Shown here: in pieces, positions 60,686 through 64,000 of the stretch
Layout of the letters: every line of letters starts with the position of its first letter
How positions within the stretch are numbered: position 1 is the stretch's first letter
NCBI GenBank assembly: GCA_018402085.1
Contig: JAGYJM010000002.1
Location: 372,001 to 436,000, forward strand
Reading direction: 5' to 3'
DNA: 64,000 nt
Source of the DNA: Flavobacteriales bacterium
GTDB taxonomy: Bacteria > Bacteroidota > Bacteroidia > Flavobacteriales_D > Sanyastnellaceae
Made by a program: the position numbers and the translations under genes
Notes under the pieces: generated by a model
The model's database searches: none
What the model was told of the DNA's origin: nothing
What the model saw: only the letters and a program-made list of their open reading frames with translations

Positions 60686-62271
60686 AAGCATTCGCCCGGC
60701 TTTTTGTCGCCCTCGATCAGACAACCAAAACGAACGCCCGCCTGGCAGCACTCCGCAGCTTTTTTGAAGAAGCCGATAAAAAAGATGCCATCTGGTGCAT
60801 TGCACTCCTCACTCATCGCCGCCCGAAACGTCCGGTTAAAACCCCTTTGCTGCATGAATGGGCTGCTGAAGCAGCAGAGATTCCACTGTGGTTGTTCGAA
60901 GAAACCTACCATGTTGTGGGAGACCTGGCGGAGACCATTTCCCTCATCCTGCCGGAGGCAGAAAAAAGAGAAGAAAAAACACTGAACGAGCGCATGCTTG
61001 AATTGATCAGCCTCGGCAAAAAGGAAGAGGCCGATAAAAAAGCATACATCACCAGCACCTGGAGCCATCTCAGCAGGCAAGAATGCTTTGTTTTCAATAA
61101 ACTCATCACCGGTGGCTTTCGAATGGGAGTGAGTGCACGTAACCTTACCAGGGCGCTTGCGGCGCATACCGGTCAAGATGTCAATGTGATCGCACACCGG
61201 CTGATGGGCGACTGGCGCCCCGAAACTACGACCTTCGAAGCGCTCATTGAGAGTGAAGCCGTTGACGCCGATGCCGGTAAGCCCTATCCGTTCTATCTTG
61301 CCTATCCACTTGAAGACAAACCTTCTGTGCTCGGTGCTCCCGGTGACTGGATCATCGAAGATAAGTGGGATGGTATTCGCGGTCAAATCATCCGGAGAAA
61401 TGGCGAACTATTTGTTTGGAGCAGGGGAGAGGAGCTGGTTACGGATAAATATCCCGAGTACAGCAGTTTTCTGACGTCTGTTTCTGATGGTACCGTCATA
61501 GATGGTGAGATCATCTGCCATGACGGTAAGGCACCGCTGCATTTTGGAGTTCTCCAGAAGCGTATTGGGCGTAAGACGGTCAGTAGAAAGCTGCTTGAAG
61601 AAGCGCCCGTCAAGCTCATTGCTTATGATTTGCTCGAATATCAGGGTAAAGACCTTCGCGAAATACCTCAGCACGATCGGCGTGCGCTCCTCGAGAATGT
61701 GGTGGAGCAGGCAAACGACTCCTGTTTGCTGATCTCGCCGGTGGTGAACCTCCCTGATTGGGCGCAGCTTGAGGCTTACCGCGCAAAAGCGCGGGATAGA
61801 AACAGTGAGGGCTTGATGCTCAAGCGCCGCAGTGCCAGCTATAAGGTGGGGCGCAAAAGAGGTGACTGGTGGAAGTGGAAGATCGAACCACTCGTCATTG
61901 ATGCGGTGCTGATCTACGCGATGCGCGGACACGGGCGTCGCGCCAACCTCTACACCGATTATACCTTTGCCGTATGGAAGGGAAAAGAACTGGTACCCTT
62001 TACGAAGGCTTACTCCGGCCTGACCGACAAAGAGTTTCAAAGGGTAGATGCCTTCATCAAGAAGAACACCATTGATCGCTTTGGTCCGGTGCGCAGTGTA
62101 AATCCTGAACTCGTGTTTGAAATTGCTTTCGAAGGAATTCGAGCATCAAACCGGCATAAAAGCGGGGTCGCACTCCGCTTTCCGCGGATTTCGAGGTGGC
62201 GCGAAGACAAACCCGCGCATGAGGCCAATACCTTTCAAGACCTTATTCGAATGCTGGAGGCATACGGTTGA
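60682..62271 (+). CDS. ATP-dependent DNA ligase
   Basis: 529 aa, bacterial LigB/LigC-like type. N-terminal helical domain (1-200), adenylation domain with lysine motif I DKWDGIRGQ (Lys228), motif III VIDGEIIC, motif IV SEGLMLKRR, motif V WWKWK, and an OB-fold with FEIAFEGIRASNRHKSGVALRFPRISRWREDK. Acts beside the NAD-dependent replicative ligase in repair. A palindrome copy (YRAKARDR) lies just ahead of motif IV. Cotranslated with the exonuclease. Confidence 0.93.
   Translation: MKAFARLFVALDQTTKTNARLAALRSFFEEADKKDAIWCIALLTHRRPKRPVKTPLLHEWAAEAAEIPLWLFEETYHVVGDLAETISLILPEAEKREEKTLNERMLELISLGKKEEADKKAYITSTWSHLSRQECFVFNKLITGGFRMGVSARNLTRALAAHTGQDVNVIAHRLMGDWRPETTTFEALIESEAVDADAGKPYPFYLAYPLEDKPSVLGAPGDWIIEDKWDGIRGQIIRRNGELFVWSRGEELVTDKYPEYSSFLTSVSDGTVIDGEIICHDGKAPLHFGVLQKRIGRKTVSRKLLEEAPVKLIAYDLLEYQGKDLREIPQHDRRALLENVVEQANDSCLLISPVVNLPDWAQLEAYRAKARDRNSEGLMLKRRSASYKVGRKRGDWWKWKIEPLVIDAVLIYAMRGHGRRANLYTDYTFAVWKGKELVPFTKAYSGLTDKEFQRVDAFIKKNTIDRFGPVRSVNPELVFEIAFEGIRASNRHKSGVALRFPRISRWREDKPAHEANTFQDLIRMLEAYG
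61779..61798 (+). repeat. Dispersed palindrome copy 12 (in DNA ligase)
   Basis: CCGCGC-AAAA-GCGCGG then GATAGA; encodes YRAKARDR ahead of ligase motif IV. Confidence 0.6.
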
Positions 62272-62302
62272 TCAACTCATATTTTCAACCGAAATTCGGC
62301 CT

Positions 62303-62683
62303 ATGAAACCGGAAGAAGCACAACTGGCGAGATTAATTCGCCTCGTGAAAGCAGATGGAGTGCTCGACGCTCAAGAAATCGAGCTCCTTGTTGAAATGGC
62401 AGAACGTAAAGGGTTTACTAAAGAAGACCTGACGCGATTGGCTGATAGCACACCTGCTGTCAGCCCTGATCCGGGGCCTGAAAGGGTACGCTTCTTTTAT
62501 CAGGCTGTTGCCCTCGCCCTCACCGATGGCGATGTGGCTCGAGATGAATTAAACGTACTTCGCACCATCGGTAAGCAACTGGATCTCGATCCGGTGGCCG
62601 TTGAGAAAGTACTCGATCATCTGCAACAGGATCACGATGCAGGTCTCAGCCGCGAGCAGATGGAAGGACTCTTCGAATGGTAA
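62303..62683 (+). CDS. TerB-like domain protein
   Basis: 126 aa, all alpha. Two acidic helix-turn segments resembling TerB/DjlA N-terminal domains: LVKADGVLDAQEIELLVEMAERKGF and ALTDGDVARDELNVLRTIGKQLDLD. TerB-like domains are linked to tellurite resistance and to membrane or metal-sensing complexes; here there is no ter cluster, so the role is unknown. The ATG at 62303 is the first one after the ligase gene; its end overlaps the next gene by 7 bp. Confidence 0.75.
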   Translation: MKPEEAQLARLIRLVKADGVLDAQEIELLVEMAERKGFTKEDLTRLADSTPAVSPDPGPERVRFFYQAVALALTDGDVARDELNVLRTIGKQLDLDPVAVEKVLDHLQQDHDAGLSREQMEGLFEW

Positions 62684-63489
62684 AAACGGTTCGCGATCAC
62701 CTCGCCAGAAAAATTGAAGTGCCTTCGAAACCCCGGCGAATCGTATCGTTGGTGCCGAGTCAAACCGAGTTGCTCTTTGACCTTGGGCTTGATGAGGAGG
62801 TTGTCGGACTGACCAAGTTCTGTATTCACCCCCGTGAGAAATGGCGCACGCTTCCGCGGGTTGGAGGCACTAAGGATGTGAAACACGATGTGATTGCGTC
62901 ACTTGAGCCAGACCTGATCATTGCCAATAAAGAGGAGAACACGGAAGATGATGTCAGAAAACTGATGAAAGACTACCCGGTCTGGGTAAGCGATGTGCGC
63001 AGCGTAGAAGATGGCTTTGCCCTGGTCAGAGATATCGGTGAACTTACCGGTGCCATCACAAGAGCTGCCACGATGAAGCAGCAAATGGAAGCTTCATGGA
63101 ATGAAATCAAAGGGATCGGCCAGAATCGAACTGTTGTCTATTTAATCTGGAATAACCCACTCATGGTAGCAGCTGCAGACAACTTCATTCACGCCGTCTT
63201 AGATTGGTGCGGTTTGAGAAACCTGGCGATCACTTTAGACGGTCGTTACCCTGAGGTCAGGCACGAATGGCTGTACCGGGCTCGTCCGGATATAGTGCTA
63301 CTCAGCAGTGAGCCGTTTCCGTTCAAAGAGAAGCACCAGAATGAACTGAGTCTGCTTTGGGCAGATGAAGAAGGTGATAAGCCCGCAATAGAACTGACCG
63401 ATGGGGAGTTATTTAGTTGGTACGGCTCACGTCTCTTGCATGCTCCGGCTTATTTCAGGGAGTTCTTTAAGAGGTTCGAGTCTTCCTAA
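62677..63489 (+). CDS. Helical-backbone metal receptor (BtuF/TroA-like), no signal peptide
   Basis: 270 aa with the periplasmic-binding-protein fold of the cobalamin/iron-siderophore type: RRIVSLVPSQTELLFDLGLDEEVVGLTKFC, IASLEPDLIIANKEEN, the helical bridge, then YLIWNNPLMVAAADNFIHAVLDWCGLRN. No signal peptide or lipobox is present, so it is probably cytoplasmic, unlike BtuF. No ABC permease or ATPase gene is adjacent. Overlaps the TerB-like gene by 7 bp. Confidence 0.8.
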   Translation: MVKTVRDHLARKIEVPSKPRRIVSLVPSQTELLFDLGLDEEVVGLTKFCIHPREKWRTLPRVGGTKDVKHDVIASLEPDLIIANKEENTEDDVRKLMKDYPVWVSDVRSVEDGFALVRDIGELTGAITRAATMKQQMEASWNEIKGIGQNRTVVYLIWNNPLMVAAADNFIHAVLDWCGLRNLAITLDGRYPEVRHEWLYRARPDIVLLSSEPFPFKEKHQNELSLLWADEEGDKPAIELTDGELFSWYGSRLLHAPAYFREFFKRFESS

Positions 63490-63571
63490 TGTTTACTTTT
63501 CTAAAAGAAAGCATTTCATTAACCTTAGGTAAGTGCCAAAAAGCGCACTTTTACAGCGCAGAATATACTTT

Positions 63572-64000
63572 ATGCCCCGAATGAGGCCACTCTTTCTTGC
63601 CATCTTTACCCTTGTGCTCTTCTTGCCGGCTTCCGGACAGCGGGTAGGGGTTGTATTGAGCGGTGGCGGTGCCAAAGCTGCGGCACATGTGGGTTTTCTC
63701 AAAGCCCTGGAAGAAAACGGAATACCGATTGACTACATCGCGGGTGCGAGCATGGGGGCCATTGTTGGCGGAATGTACGCTGCAGGCTACAGTATCGCAG
63801 AAATAGACAGTATTCTTCGCGATGAAGAGTATATAAAAATGACCCGAGGTGAAGATGAGCAGTTGCGTTACTATTTCAAAGAGTACGACCCCGATGCGGC
63901 CATGGGAACCCTTAAGTTCAGCAAGGGGGACCTTATTTCGCCAGTACTTCCTACCAACCTTGTGAGCTCTGCCCTTCTCGACTTTAATTATATGGAAGGC
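63572..64000 (+). CDS. Patatin-like phospholipase, 5' part
   Basis: Cut by the right edge; 143 codons are visible. Signal peptide (LFLAIFTLVLFLPASG), then the oxyanion-hole motif GVVLSGGGAKAAAHVGFLKALEENG and the nucleophile elbow GASMGAIVGGMYAAGY, the patatin signature. Continues with KFSKGDLISPVLPTNLVSSALLDF. Exported patatins of this type in Bacteroidota often carry a C-terminal outer-membrane barrel, which cannot be checked here. Confidence 0.88.
   Translation, partial: MPRMRPLFLAIFTLVLFLPASGQRVGVVLSGGGAKAAAHVGFLKALEENGIPIDYIAGASMGAIVGGMYAAGYSIAEIDSILRDEEYIKMTRGEDEQLRYYFKEYDPDAAMGTLKFSKGDLISPVLPTNLVSSALLDFNYMEG

Noticed and set aside
60571-61386. 271-codon antisense frame across the exonuclease-ligase junction.
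   Set aside because: Opposes two well-supported genes and shows no domain.
62150-62175. CCGGCATAAAAGCGGGGTCGC in the ligase as another palindrome copy.
   Set aside because: Arms do not pair over six bases and the tag is absent.

Overview
The window is chromosomal DNA of a Bacteroidota bacterium, most likely a marine Flavobacteriales lineage (the lineage is inference). Supporting signs seen in the sequence: several genes have the Bacteroidota promoter motif TAnnTTTG just upstream and no Shine-Dalgarno; two large secreted proteins end in type IX secretion (T9SS) sorting domains; there is a complete Bat aerotolerance operon; and families such as DUF983, YfhO, Nfu plus Mrp, and the fused (4Fe-4S)/CDGSH protein are typical of the phylum. 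No tRNA, rRNA, CRISPR array, insertion sequence or phage gene was seen.

Layout. 1-5 kb: a partial lipoprotein, a lipid-anchored MsrA, and a partner-switching module made of a double-length SiaB kinase, SiaC, and a convergent TPR/SpoIIE-type PP2C phosphatase. 5-11.7 kb: rpsT, radC, wecB, a polysaccharide deacetylase, upp, a small membrane protein, a HAD phosphatase, then nfu and mrp for Fe-S assembly. 11.7-19.7 kb: an MFS carrier, the CDGSH protein, a GNAT-like protein, a DCC oxidoreductase, two large polytopic envelope proteins (one YfhO) and a DUF983 protein. 19.9-22.8 kb: a secreted metalloprotease with T9SS signal. 22.85-23.83 kb: a gene-free stretch holding four tandem small transcription units. 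23.8-32.2 kb: the leftward moxR-DUF58-(BatD-like)-batA-batB-batC-batD-batE operon, mostly with overlapping start and stop codons. 32.3-36.7 kb: a structured RNA, a MazG-like pyrophosphohydrolase, a DUF4442 hotdog protein, and the thrS-infC-rpmI-rplT operon. 36.7-41.3 kb: an NHLRC2-like protein, a TPR lipoprotein, recA and bcp. 41.6-47.6 kb: a 2010-residue HYR-repeat adhesin-like protein with T9SS signal. 47.7-59.4 kb: priA, a DUF1015-yggS-small membrane protein operon (yggS has a one-base frameshift), a sugar-nucleotide dehydrogenase with a glycosyltransferase, an RND/MMPL exporter, and dnaK. 59.6-64 kb: ligase-associated exonuclease plus ATP-dependent DNA ligase, a TerB-like protein, a cytoplasmic helical-backbone metal receptor, and the start of a patatin-like protein.

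The points most worth following up are: (1) four tandem small RNA-like units between 22.85 and 23.83 kb, two of which show a compensatory base-pair change in a hairpin; (2) a dispersed 16-nt palindrome followed by GATGCG, at least 12 copies in this window, eight of them inside open reading frames, three at signal-peptide cleavage regions of the Bat operon; (3) a strongly folded RNA with terminator just before the MazG-like gene; (4) the tandem SiaB fusion; and (5) an infC gene with no usable ATG, probably started at AUA.
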